This document shows, one piece after another, positions 1 to 10,091 of a DNA stretch of 64,000 nt. The DNA comes from Lineus longissimus (lineage: Eukaryota; Nemertea; Pilidiophora; Heteronemertea; Lineidae). The translations under genes were made by a program, and so were the position numbers. The notes under the pieces were generated by a model. It saw only the letters and a program-made list of their open reading frames with translations. It ran no database searches and was not told the origin of the DNA. The stretch lies in NCBI RefSeq assembly GCF_910592395.1, contig NC_088308.1, forward strand, positions 9,935,001 to 9,999,000, read 5' to 3'. The stretch's first letter is position 1. Every line of letters begins with the position of its first letter.

Positions 1-931
1 TGTAATCTTTCATTCCACTGGCTTTGTAGTAACTCAATTTTATTGGCCGACCATGCAAATGATATACAAACTTTTTTCCTCAAAAAAATTATCCTGCGCG
101 TTGGATATCGGCGGAAGTCTGTTGAGTACCATTTTCCATTTACTCAGTTTACCGCAATTAACGGCACGGTTTCACTGACTCTTGATTGTCTAAAAAAACG
201 ATAAGTGAATATCATCGAAGCATTCGTTAATGCCGACAGCCCTTGTCTGATTACAAGTGTACAAGAAGTGGTTTCATCGCATATGTACGATTATCGACCT
301 GTCTCATGGCATGAGCTGCAGAATAGCCCATTTCCTGGTAATCTTAAACTGGGTCTCTGAAATGACTCAGTGTGGTTCTGGAAGCCCAATATGCCAACTC
401 ATTGATTACAGTTGATATGCATGTTGTCACTTCCTTGAAGGCGACACTTGTGGTATGACTCGGCTCCCGCACTTCGTTGCAGGTGGTCATCTGTTTTCAG
501 ACACGAAGATGTCACGTGGAATTTAGTTCAGCCCTCATTATATTTCATTCCCGAGAAGTCCTCAGACTTAGGCCGAATTGACATGTTTGTACCTAACAAC
601 TTGTTTCAGATTACACCTGATTATTGGATTGACGAGGGAAATCCGCCTGAATCGATGGCCATTCTCACATATTAAAGCACATGTGCAGATCCGTGTATAG
701 GTAAAAAATAAACCAAACCTGCTGGTATCTCTGTTTATTTTTGTCCTATTACATGAGTGGTTCCTTTATTAATCATTGTCACATGAGTGGTTCTTTTACA
801 TGGTGTATATGAAAAATTAATCACTCTCAAGATACCTTTCTGATATCAATGTTATTTTTGTTACCCAGAAGTATTAGGGTAGCAGGAAGGGTTGGGCGTT
901 TGTGGTTTCTGAGTCTGAGGGGGTTGGTGTC
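1..931. other. No confident gene; weak candidate terminal exon
   Basis: No recognisable gene. One open stretch on the plus strand could be a 3' terminal exon. It follows an acceptor-like ttttcag ending at 504, or ttgcag ending at 482, and stays open to TAA at 673-675. An AATAAA lies at 707-712, only about 35 bases beyond the stop. The residues before the stop include LYFIPEKSSDLGRIDMF and match no family I recognise. I could not find an upstream exon in a compatible phase, so this is only a candidate. A short direct repeat (catgagtggttc) occurs near 754 and 783. Confidence 0.25.
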
Positions 932-1376
932 TGTTGACTGTGCTTTAAGAGAGACTAGGCATGGCGCCAGTCTCTCTTAAAGCACAGTCAACAGGCATTT
1001 GGTCTCAGTATTTGGGTTTTGATTGCCATGACTGTACCCCTGTAAAAGTCAGAGGAGGAGAAGTTTGGAATGATGAAAGCATTGAAGAAGAAGAAATGTT
1101 ATTATATATTGAGGAAAGCAAAATTTATTATGAGACTAGAAGGCAGTGTCCTGACTTGATTATTTTGAAAATGGCAGTCTGAACACATTAAAAGGTGGAA
1201 CATGGCATTTTATCGACTTTGAAGTGTTCCGCAGTTAAAGGGAGACTATAGGCAGCAGCTAGGTAGGCAAGATAAAGTCATACAAATTTGCCAATAGGGG
1301 TCAGTCATATCTCTAGGCATGGCGCCAGTCTCTCTTAAAGCACAGTCAACAGGCATTTGGTCTTAGTATTTGGGTA
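932..1376. repeat. Palindrome followed by a direct copy of one arm
   Basis: Bases 932-956 and 969-993 are perfect inverted copies of each other (25-base arms starting TGTTGACTGTG), separated by a 12-base loop aggcatggcgcc. The loop plus the right arm and about 25 more bases (957-1018) are repeated almost exactly at 1315-1375. The arrangement suggests the ends of a small palindromic transposable element, with the 300 bases between as its body. A short reading frame in this body (about 1030-1182, rich in Glu and Lys) is not recognisable. Confidence 0.7.
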
Positions 1377-1530
1377 CAGTATCAAGGCAGAATCTAGGCA
1401 GCTCAGAGAGCAATGATTGAACGATGCTGTGGACAAGTCCAAGGATACTGCATCAGTCACGACCAACTTCTCATCAGAAAGCGTCACCACCAGCATATTC
1501 AATGTTCAGTTCCAACCTGTACCAGTCCAA

Positions 1531-1645
1531 TGCACGCCTGTCATGGTCAGCAGTGGTCAGCTTAGCGCGATATGGAACATTCTTCCGAAACTCAAGCGAG
1601 GGAAGTCTGCTCCTTCTTGTCAAACATCGTAGTGAAATCGTGGTA
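1531..1645. repeat. Dispersed repeat, copy 1 (second copy 3067-3203)
   Basis: The stretch beginning tgcacgcctgtcat, and containing gcttagcgcgatatggaaca, recurs in the same orientation at 3067-3203. The second copy carries about 22 extra bases (attagcatatctcgcgcact...) after gaagtctgctc. Several overlapping reading frames cross both copies on both strands, and none can be assigned to a transposase with confidence. Probably a fragment of a DNA transposon. Confidence 0.65.
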
Positions 1646-2021
1646 CAGTGGGGCGTCCTCGAGGATTGCAGCTGGTCGGACAGACGTGAGGTGGAATGTG
1701 GGCGGCTGCACTTCTTCGTTGATGTGCGATGGCAGATAGCACAGTTGTTGCGTTGCATGACAGCTGAAAGTGAATGTGATATCATAGAACTGAGGCGTTT
1801 GCAATGAGACTATAGGTGAAGTAGAAGCAAGGAGTGAAATGGGCCATCTTCCAGTGACTAATATACAGAGTAAGGGCACTGGGTGTTGTTAGATTCAGCA
1901 TTGAATGTATTCCTCGTACAAGCGTGAATAGTGTGGACATACAGTGAGAGGTGAGAGACCCCTATTGACTACTTCTTGTAACTTTATCTTGGATATTATA
2001 TTAGTATTGAACTTCTAGCCA

Positions 2022-3060
2022 TGGATTATGAAGAAATTGAAGTTGTAGGCATGGAATATGAAAAATTATTCAACGTTGAAAGACATTATTCCATGAGGCT
2101 TTGCCGTGATCGCAAAGAACGCGACGCGATTGGTTCACATGCTAATGAGGTATGATAATGATAATTACCTCTATAATGCTACTTGGATAGCGACTGTGTC
2201 GTTGATTGCAACAGTGGTCTATGTCAATGTGTGCCTGTAATGTCAATGAAGTATGATGAGGTGATGACGATAGTGCAATTGACTAGGTGGCGCATTTTAG
2301 AATCAGCAGTGAGCACTGTGTGTAACATGGTGGAGGCAGCGGAGATAATAACTGTGTCGAAAGTATTGTTATAGGGCCTTCCCTAGGCCCATGGGGTTAA
2401 ATTTACAATCCACGATTGAAAAGACGTAGTTTGATCGCATTCAACTATAAATCCATTGAACAGTTGTGTTCCTTGGCTTTAGTCAACCGATGACCTTTTG
2501 TTGGGCCATGATCGGGGATTGTAAACTGTAAATGTATTATGGACTGGGAGACGGGGGAAACACAAGTGAAATAGACCAAAACAAGTGATTTTGGGGCTTT
2601 GGTTTAGACGCATGTCCCACATGCGCCATGCGGGATTATGCGGGATTATACGGTTCATGTGAACTTGTTGACATCAACATGATCTAGTGCCGTTATTGGT
2701 CATGGTACATGGTAGGCCTAATCATCATGGCAATATGTTTCAGGAAAAGCTCGGAGTAAAATGAACTGCCGATGAATAATGATGTTGTTCATGTTTACCA
2801 TGTTTACTATACATAGCCATATGGTATGCACTGGCCAGTGCACTTTCTGCACGTCGTCATGGTCATGTATGTGATACGTGATACCTTGCATATTTTGTTT
2901 TTTGAATGCGCATGCTTTTTGGGCAAAATCACTTGTACCAACACTAATGAATAATGTCTTCTTATCCCTATGACTCCATACACAGTGAGGGCATTGTCCC
3001 ATTCTCATCAAATGGTAACTTATTGTACCGTATTAGGGTGGAAGTTGGGGAGCAGATACC
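2022..3060. other. No supported gene; repeat-associated spacer
   Basis: This stretch separates the two copies of the 1531/3067 repeat. A short plus-strand reading frame with an ATG at 2022 (MDYEEIEVVGMEYEKLF and about 28 further residues) runs into a possible donor (gtatga) near 2151. It could be a leftover exon of the transposon that gave rise to the flanking repeats. Nothing else is recognisable. Confidence 0.25.
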
Positions 3061-3763
3061 TACCGCTGCACGCCTGTCATAATCAGCAGTGATGAGCTTA
3101 GCGCGATATGGAACATTCTTCAGAAACTCAAGCGAGGGAAGTCTGCTCATTAGCATATCTCGCGCACTGCTCCTTATTGTCAAACATCGTAGTGAAATCG
3201 TAATGGAAAACGTCTGGTTTTGCGCCAGACGTTGAGACTAATAAGTGAAGAACTAGTAGGTAAAGAACTTCTACTTGCGCGAGACTGCTCTGATAAAATT
3301 ATCATTGCAGAGACTACGGTGACGTACACATATATTTTTTACAATCAAAAATGCCCTCAAAAGACGACATGGAATGATTATTTTATTGATATTTCCTACT
3401 ATATACCTTCCAATTATCACTTTATACAAATAGATCGGCGTTAGGTCGCATGCTTTTCTTTCCTGGTGACACTATAAAGCAAAATAGTTGCAACCCCGTA
3501 AATGCGCTATAAGTCCAATAATAAGTGACGGTGACCCGTTATAAATGTTTCGCCAGCTTCGCTTTTTTGCCGCTACGCGGCGCGTTGGGCCCTTGCGTCC
3601 AGGAGTGTTTCAAGTTTCCCTTGAGAGAGATTCGTAGTCCAAGACTTTTCAGTATCCAGTTTGTTTTACTCTTTCGAATTAAATCTTTGGAGTACACTGT
3701 TCTCATATTCATACTTTAACCTCTGCTTGCAATTGTTTGCTCGCCAAGGACAGTGCTCATCAT

Positions 3764-5845
3764 TTAACTCTCGCATATGTACCCTTTAGCCATATCTTTT
3801 GGCTCAATAAAGGAAATGCCAGCTTGGGCCCGCTTCCTCCCCTTGATCAGCTTTGCACTGAGTTCCCCTGGCCCTATTCTCTGACATGGAGGCGCCAATG
3901 GTGTCCTGAATGCAGTTGAGGACGTGTCTGTCCAGTGGAAGGCCCGTGCTCCAACTCCGCCGGATATGATAATTCCGACCCATGGGCCGATTCCAGACTT
4001 TGATGTCCTGCAGCAAGAATTTAAAGAAAAAAGAAGACTGACAGAAGATTAAAATAGTCAAACAACGTGCAATTTGGACAAGCCATTCTCAGGAGCCAAG
4101 CCGTCAGGATCAAGTAGGACCGCATGGACCGTCAGAAAGATGACATACCTTTGTTTTTTTAAGTATCGAAGCGGATGAACGAATATTGACGATATTTCAA
4201 CCTCGCATTTTCAAGAGGTGCTGATCGAAGATCGACCGTGTGTGCATCAAATTTAGTTAGTTTAGCACAACAGTAGTCTGGTGTTTCGTATGCTACTTTC
4301 TCTGAACGTGGATAATAGTCCAAAAGCACTGTTTATATTGACCATGCTATTCAATATGCTCAATGGGACCCACCGACTACATCTGGATTAGCTTACCTGA
4401 CAAATTTCAACAGGAACACGAACTCTTCCATACTGTTGATGCTGGCTAGGTGTCCACCTAGAGCATGGTGCCTACATCGCTTTTCCGCTTGCGTGAAGTT
4501 CACATGCTTAGCGAAGAACTTGTAACATTTTCTATTGAATGGTCGCCATTTCTTCTGACAACCTGCACAAAACAAAAGGGGAAAGACAAGATAATCGATG
4601 TTTGCAGTTTGCATAGTTTCTTTGGCAATCAAACATGCGTGAACGTCACGTTACGTAATAGTATAGTGCTAGATTGATGGGAATACATTTTCAGAGCACT
4701 TCACTAGCATATTTGAAAAACATGATAAAACATTTGAACTGTTTTCGATTAAACTACTAATTAGAGTAGACCTTTAGTAGAAATGCCTTAATAGTTTACC
4801 ATTCCAAGTTGCTTTTGAAGGCACCGATGCCCATACCTCCTCTTTAATCGCGGGGTGGCAAGAAGTCATGGATCGTCAGGGGACCGAAGCCCACGGCACA
4901 AGCAGACATCAGCAACTCCCTCAAGTAGTAATAAAAGGACTTTCTCAAAATTAGTTGATGCCACAGAAGACTTACCTCGGTTAGTCGACTGGGGGGAGGG
5001 GATTGAGGATTTTTATTTTGCTGTTTTATAGTCTCTTTGTCTCTTTGTAACATTATTTGGCATCACCCATGTATTTTTTATGCCAATCTACCACAGCATT
5101 TAGTCTCTCAAGGGGGAGGAGGTTAAGGTAGAGTCTTACCGAGTATTTTGTGGCGTCAGCTAATTTTGAGATGGTCCCTAAAGGCTATCCTCCTGATGCA
5201 AGGTCTTGTGTGCAACCAGGAGAACGCGAGTCCATGGGTACCAATGTAGCTCCTCTTTCACAGAAGTAATGTGGTCCCGCCTCCCGGTCTGCGTGAGAAG
5301 TCTTGCTGCAGCATTTTGTGCCTTTTTGCAGCCTGTACAACTGGCAGTCCGGAAATCCTAAGAAACGGGCCATTTTGAAGATCAGGACGAGACGTGACCA
5401 ATGCATTCACTGTGGTTTCTCTGGTCCTTTCGTCCATTTACTTTCGGATTATTTTTTGATTATTTTCTTTCTTCTTCTGCGTTCGGAATTTTTCAGTCAG
5501 TCCGTATCGGTAACGAAGTCGGTTGTCCTAGAGAGTTCCACCACTGAGCCCCAGAGATACTAGTACCAAGCTTTTGAGGATAGATTCAGATTTATACATG
5601 TATTGTGTAAAGCTGTAATTTACGTCATGAAATAGACTGCCCAACAGATTTGTTAGTCATGATTTTAGTCGAAGGATGCATTTGCCTCACAGTATGATAT
5701 CATTTAATTGAAATTATGATATTTATCAATTCCGATAATGGGTGAGTCCAATAATGGATGTGTTTCCCTTACCTGGTTTGGCGTTGATATGGTTAATGAA
5801 AACGACAACACAGAGAACGAGAAAGAAGCTTGCTGTCTTTGCCAT
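3764..5845 (-). CDS. Secreted C-type lectin-like protein, three exons
   Basis: Complete gene model. Exon 1 is 5845-5773, exon 2 is 4562-4397 and exon 3 is 4007-3764 (TAA at 3766-3764); introns are 1210 and 389 bases. All junctions are GT-AG (donors gtaagg and gtaagc; acceptors ttttgtgcag and cttgctgcag), and the phases join to an uninterrupted 160-residue protein. Residues 1-22 form a signal peptide (MAKTASFFLVLCVVVFINHINA). The rest is one C-type lectin-like domain: an N-terminal pair C26/C37 (long form), C54 in the first helix region, the LGGHLASI strand, PWVGI matching the WIGL motif, HWTD, and the final GYICES with C158. N46-F-T48 is a glycosylation sequon. Family members bind sugars or proteins outside the cell. 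The EPN/QPD and WND calcium-sugar motifs are absent and C121 has no obvious partner, so calcium-dependent sugar binding is doubtful. A possible poly(A) signal (AATAAA on the minus strand) lies at 3387-3382. Confidence 0.9.
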
Positions 5846-5885
5846 CTCGACCGCCGCTGACAGTTGTCAATGATCCACGCATCTA

Positions 5886-5897
5886 CCTTATCTTATA
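5886..5897 (-). promoter_or_regulatory. Candidate TATA box overlapping a GATA site, lectin promoter
   Basis: Reading on the minus strand, aaatataagataagg lies about 40-50 bases before the lectin ATG at 5845. It contains a TATA-like tataaga and, overlapping it, an agataagg that fits the WGATAR consensus of GATA factors. Distance and strand fit a core promoter with a 5' UTR of roughly 20 bases. This is motif matching only. Confidence 0.4.
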
Positions 5898-5899
5898 TT

Positions 5900-7849
5900 T
5901 CCGTGGTGAGTTTATTCCACCACTGTCTGGAGTGTTTACCAAGATAAACTGACCGTCTCTAGCCAGAGGGAAGTCTGCTGTTTCAAGTCGGGGTTATGTA
6001 AAGCTACACCATTATAAAATTAAGTCATTGCCAAATATTCTTGTATTCTGCCAAAAAAACAGTCAAAAGTCTTATAGCCATGGGGTAGGCTCTTTGTGAA
6101 GTGGCACACGGATAACGACAAAATGAATATATCCAAATTAACCTATTTTGGGGCAAAAAAAGTGGAAAGAAGCCGATATCACAGTATGATTCCATTGAGC
6201 TTTCCGATGTTAAACATGTTGCAAGTCATAACACACTCATCTTGACCCGCAATGTTTTGATATCTCTTAATAACTCACCCAAACCCTTGACATTTTCCGC
6301 CTCAGAAGCTGTTTTTGGCCCAGGCAAGCATTGATTTTGGACCAATCAGAACAACGATCTCAGCAACTGCAGTAGTATCCGATTCTGATCGACAGTACGA
6401 TTCTAAGCGACAATACAATTTGAAATATTCACGACCACACGTTTTTAAAATTGTGATAATTCGTGTTTCGCCATGGCGCAGCGGAAACAGGGAGAGGAAA
6501 AGACCTTTAGAATTTGTGGAGTTGAAGCTAGTTTTTGTATTGGCTATCCCAGGAGAACGAATTTCTGCCTACAACCCTGTGCCAAGGAAACGGATTCTAA
6601 AAATACACTAACAATTGTATTAGTTGGACTGTTGCCAAAACAGGCGACGAGGTTGGACAACGTGTGATCGGCGTTGACCCTCTGTAAGTTTTCAGATCAG
6701 CGCTGTGATTGAGGCACGCGCTGAGAGCGAGAAAATCGATGGAATCCGTCATGGGTTTGTGGAGCTCGATAGTGGTGTCGCAAACGCATGGGAGTCGGGA
6801 TGTAACACACTTGCAACCATGACATGTTGAATTGAACGGTTTCTCTATCGAAGTTGGGTTTTAAATTGGCAGGAACCTTCACAAAAGAGTAGACCTAGAA
6901 GCCACGGATTTGGCTTGATAAAGCTGGATGCATACTCTGCCCCACGACCAACACCGGCGACTGCGCAGCGTATGGCCGAGACCGAAGCACGATTCTGTCT
7001 GCTGCTTATCGCGAGCCATAGAGCATGCTGCCAGGCCAAAATGGATGAAGTTTAAATTCTGTAAGTGGTTTCGAATATTTAAAAAAAACGAACATTTATA
7101 GCATAAGCATATATTAAACGGAGTTTAGTGCGTGGCGTTAGCATTATTACAATGGTCTGGTTGGGGTAAGCAGTACTACATTAAAAATGTTAGGGGTGAG
7201 GCTTAGCTTTACATTGCATGAATGTGCAAATCCTGCGATCACGACGTGCTACCCCAAAATGTCAAAATAGAGGTAAGTGAAGAAGTTCTGCTTTCAGTAC
7301 GTGCATGTCCAGGTCATTGCTGAAGTTTATAGGATGAAGAGGAAACATCCCTCACATAAGATTTTCGGTAGTGACATCCTTGCTCGCGGGTAAAGCAATG
7401 TGAGAAAGGTAGACGTGATCACCAAGTTCTTATTCACAAACCTTTGCTTCACCTCACCATTACTGGAAGAGTTATTTCAGCTTGTTATCCCCACATTAAT
7501 AATCTTTAATTCCCATTGTCAAAGCCACAACAGGAGACATTTGTTGAACTCTTGCGAATCGCCCACCGATCAGACGCGCGACCTGGCGCCGGTGACCAAC
7601 GATGTCTTACAGTGGAGTATGAATTAATACGACAATCTCTGCGTCTAGATTTTGATCCTGCGTCAGACGCCGATGGTCGTGTCGTGACGGGAAAGACGGA
7701 ATAAAAGAGCAGAGCCGATAATGCCATGCCGCGGAAAGAGAAATAATTAGCCTTTCCCTGCACTAGCGCTGAGAGATAGATGAATAGCCTTCACCTGCAA
7801 CGCTAGAGATAGAATAGAAACAGCCTTTCCCTACGACGCCAACAGCCTG
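5900..7849. other. Intergenic, no supported gene
   Basis: I see no exon with homology here. A 64-codon plus-strand frame starting with a good Kozak context (gccATGGCG at 6473) has no recognisable domain. The stretch near 6700-7040 is open on both strands, which argues against coding in any one frame. Confidence 0.4.
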
Positions 7850-10073
7850 TCATGCATGTCCGTCATTCACCTCCAATTCTCGAACTGTGAAAATATTCAT
7901 GTATCTGAATGTCATCATTTTCTCACCATTTCCCATATTTGTAGTAGAAGCAATCGGCTGGAGAAAGTCTCCATTATCGTTCAGTAATAGGTTCGGTTCT
8001 CGCCTGACCTTGCTCTTTGCAATACGACTTTTTATCGTCACTTTAATTACTTCACAAAATCTGCGTGCAGATATCCAGGGATTCAGTGGAATACACAACA
8101 TTCTTACCATTCTCATGGAAAATAATAATTTGTTGTCGTAGTAGAAAAAGAAGATGTATTTTGAGTGCTTTTCATTGAACATTTGACACGAATATCGAGC
8201 AGCGCGTGGCATTCGGATTGATGTGATTGCGGTTTTCCTAAACTTAGGATAAAGAAACTCAATAGTAAAACGACGAAGTCGGCGATTCTGTCTCACAACA
8301 TCCATGATATGTCCGTTGTCTGGGTTGAAAGCGTGTTCATGCCAATCATCCCAGCTCGGACCAGCCGAAAGTGTACCATGACCTCCTTTCCAAGTTATAT
8401 TGAATAGAGTAAGCGTTGACTTTCCGTTCTTCGAGTTCCATTTGTGATCTTTACATCTTATCAAGATCATGCCATTATAAAATATCGGTGAAAGATTAAA
8501 TGTATCGTAAATTGATGATGAGCACAGATGTCCTTCCGGTATCAAAATGTCATTCACTTGACCAGATATGATATCGAACATCTTATAAACTACTGTCTTA
8601 GATCTGAGTCTTCCGAATACGTGGTTTGCTAATATCATTTTCATATCATATAGTTTGTGGAAAAACATCACAACATTGAAAGAAACCGATATATTTTGAG
8701 TGAGCCTGTAATTACCATATCCATCCGGTCGGTACACAAGAATGGTTTTGATATGGTCGGCAATGTTAGCATCCCGATGATACACAAATAAAATTGAATT
8801 CGAATTTTGGTCATGCATGTACTCGATATGTTCGTCATGACCTAACATTTCAGATACAGGGGGACTCAACTGCAATCTGCCGCGTGGCTGATATACTAAT
8901 ATCTTTTTGTGCTGAGTGAATATAAATTAGCGTTGTAAAATCACGAAAGCTCGGAAGGCTCATTCGACAAAACTCACTTCGCCAAAATTCGCTTTGACAA
9001 AACTGACTTTGTCACTTCGACAAAACTCACTTCGACAAAACTCATTTATAAGTAGTGTACTCACCAAGCTCTTCTACCTTTAGTGCTTGTGGTTTTGGAA
9101 GATAAATACGAACGAGTTTTGCTCATCAGAGATTGATACCCTCGTTTTGGGTGGATCCGTGGCCGCCATGATAGCTACTATGACCTAAAACACATAGGTA
9201 GGTATGTAAAACACGATTTGATTGGTCGATTTTGTCGAAGTCAATTTTGTCGAAGTGAGTTTTGTCGAAATCAATTTTGTCGAAGTCTTTGTTGAAGTGA
9301 GTTTTGTCGAAGTCAAGTTTTGTTGAAGTGAGTTTTGTCGAAGTCAATTTTGTCGAATGAGCCTTCTGGGCTTTCGTATAAAATACTCCATCAAATTATA
9401 CGCACAGATCACGAAGACATCTAGGCTAAACAAAGGGACATGAAAATAAACCATGGCTGTTACGGACGTTTAAAGAGGAGATGTTAATGAAATATCAAGG
9501 ATTTTAGCAACGTATGCAAAACGCCTATCATCAATTCGGCTTTAATAAAGCTCGCTAATGAGAAATAATAAGCTGTTAATGAAGAGCTTAATCATTACTA
9601 ATCTCGTTAAGTTGTTCCAGCTTGCAATTGCCCCTAACTATTATCAATTTCCTCACCTCAAATACCGTTGACATTCCCGACATTTACAATATCCGACTAA
9701 ATGTCTGCATGGGTATAAACTATTCTCTGACGCTATATTTGCTGTACATGTATAATATTCAATAAAATTGTAAAGGACTGGACGTGCTGCCGCAAAGCAA
9801 AGGACAAAACATCTCTTGTTTTACCTCTATTTGAAACATACGATATCCCTTCTTCGCTTTAACTTCGTCTTTTTCCAAACACGTTCCCCTTTTGTAAAAT
9901 GTTTGACAAATAGATTTGCCGAGATGCAGGAGTAGAGAAATAGTAGTACAGTTAGGCAGTCCAAAACAAAATGAAGCACATTCGACGGGGGATCGCCTCA
10001 GGTTTCCTTGAGAAGGTGTGGCAAATGTCAAATCATTAATTAGCCATTTGTAATTGATATTATTCGGGTTCAT
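7850..10073 (-). CDS. PAN/apple-like cysteine-rich exon joined to a large unknown domain (5' end incomplete)
   Basis: Two exons on the minus strand: 10073-9825 (83 codons) and 8911-7850 (353 residues, TGA at 7852-7850). Donor CAAATAGAG|gtaaaa and acceptor tatattcactcag|CAC are both in phase 0, so the join stays open and gives at least 436 residues. The first exon has the spacing of a PAN/apple module: SPVECASFCFGLPNC, then a second Cys cluster at SICQTFYKRGTC. PAN modules bind proteins or sugars, usually outside the cell. The second exon is one long open frame containing repeated aromatic-hydrophobic stretches such as VVYKMFDIISGQVNDIL and HAFNPDNGHIMDVV, which could be beta-propeller blades; I do not recognise the family. 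No signal peptide precedes the ATG at 10073 and an in-frame stop lies about 30 bases upstream of that ATG, so a secretory first exon, if any, is further upstream and was not found. The 913-base intron carries the 8943-9378 fold-back element. Confidence 0.7.
8943..9378. mobile_element. Fold-back element A, arms of 15-bp tandem repeats
   Basis: The outer ends are inverted copies: the right end, read inward on the minus strand, is ACGAAAGCCCAGAAGGCTCA then TTC; the left end is the same with two changes. Inside each end lies a tandem array of a 15-bp unit, GTCGAAGTCAATTTT or GTCGAAGTGAGTTTT. About nine units lie on the right (about 9230-9355), with a shorter, decayed set in inverted orientation on the left (about 8965-9050). 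The central 170 bases are not repeated and encode nothing recognisable. It lies in the PAN-gene intron. Sea urchin TU elements and other fold-back transposons have long inverted arms made of short tandem repeats, which is the closest known type. Confidence 0.8.
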
Positions 10074-10091
10074 TTTCCTTGATCCTCTCAC

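Noticed and set aside
9126-9347. Minus-strand frame encoding repeated FDKTH/FDKID pentapeptides
   Set aside because: The 15-bp unit is divisible by three, so the peptide repeat is a by-product of the tandem DNA repeat in the arm of fold-back element A.
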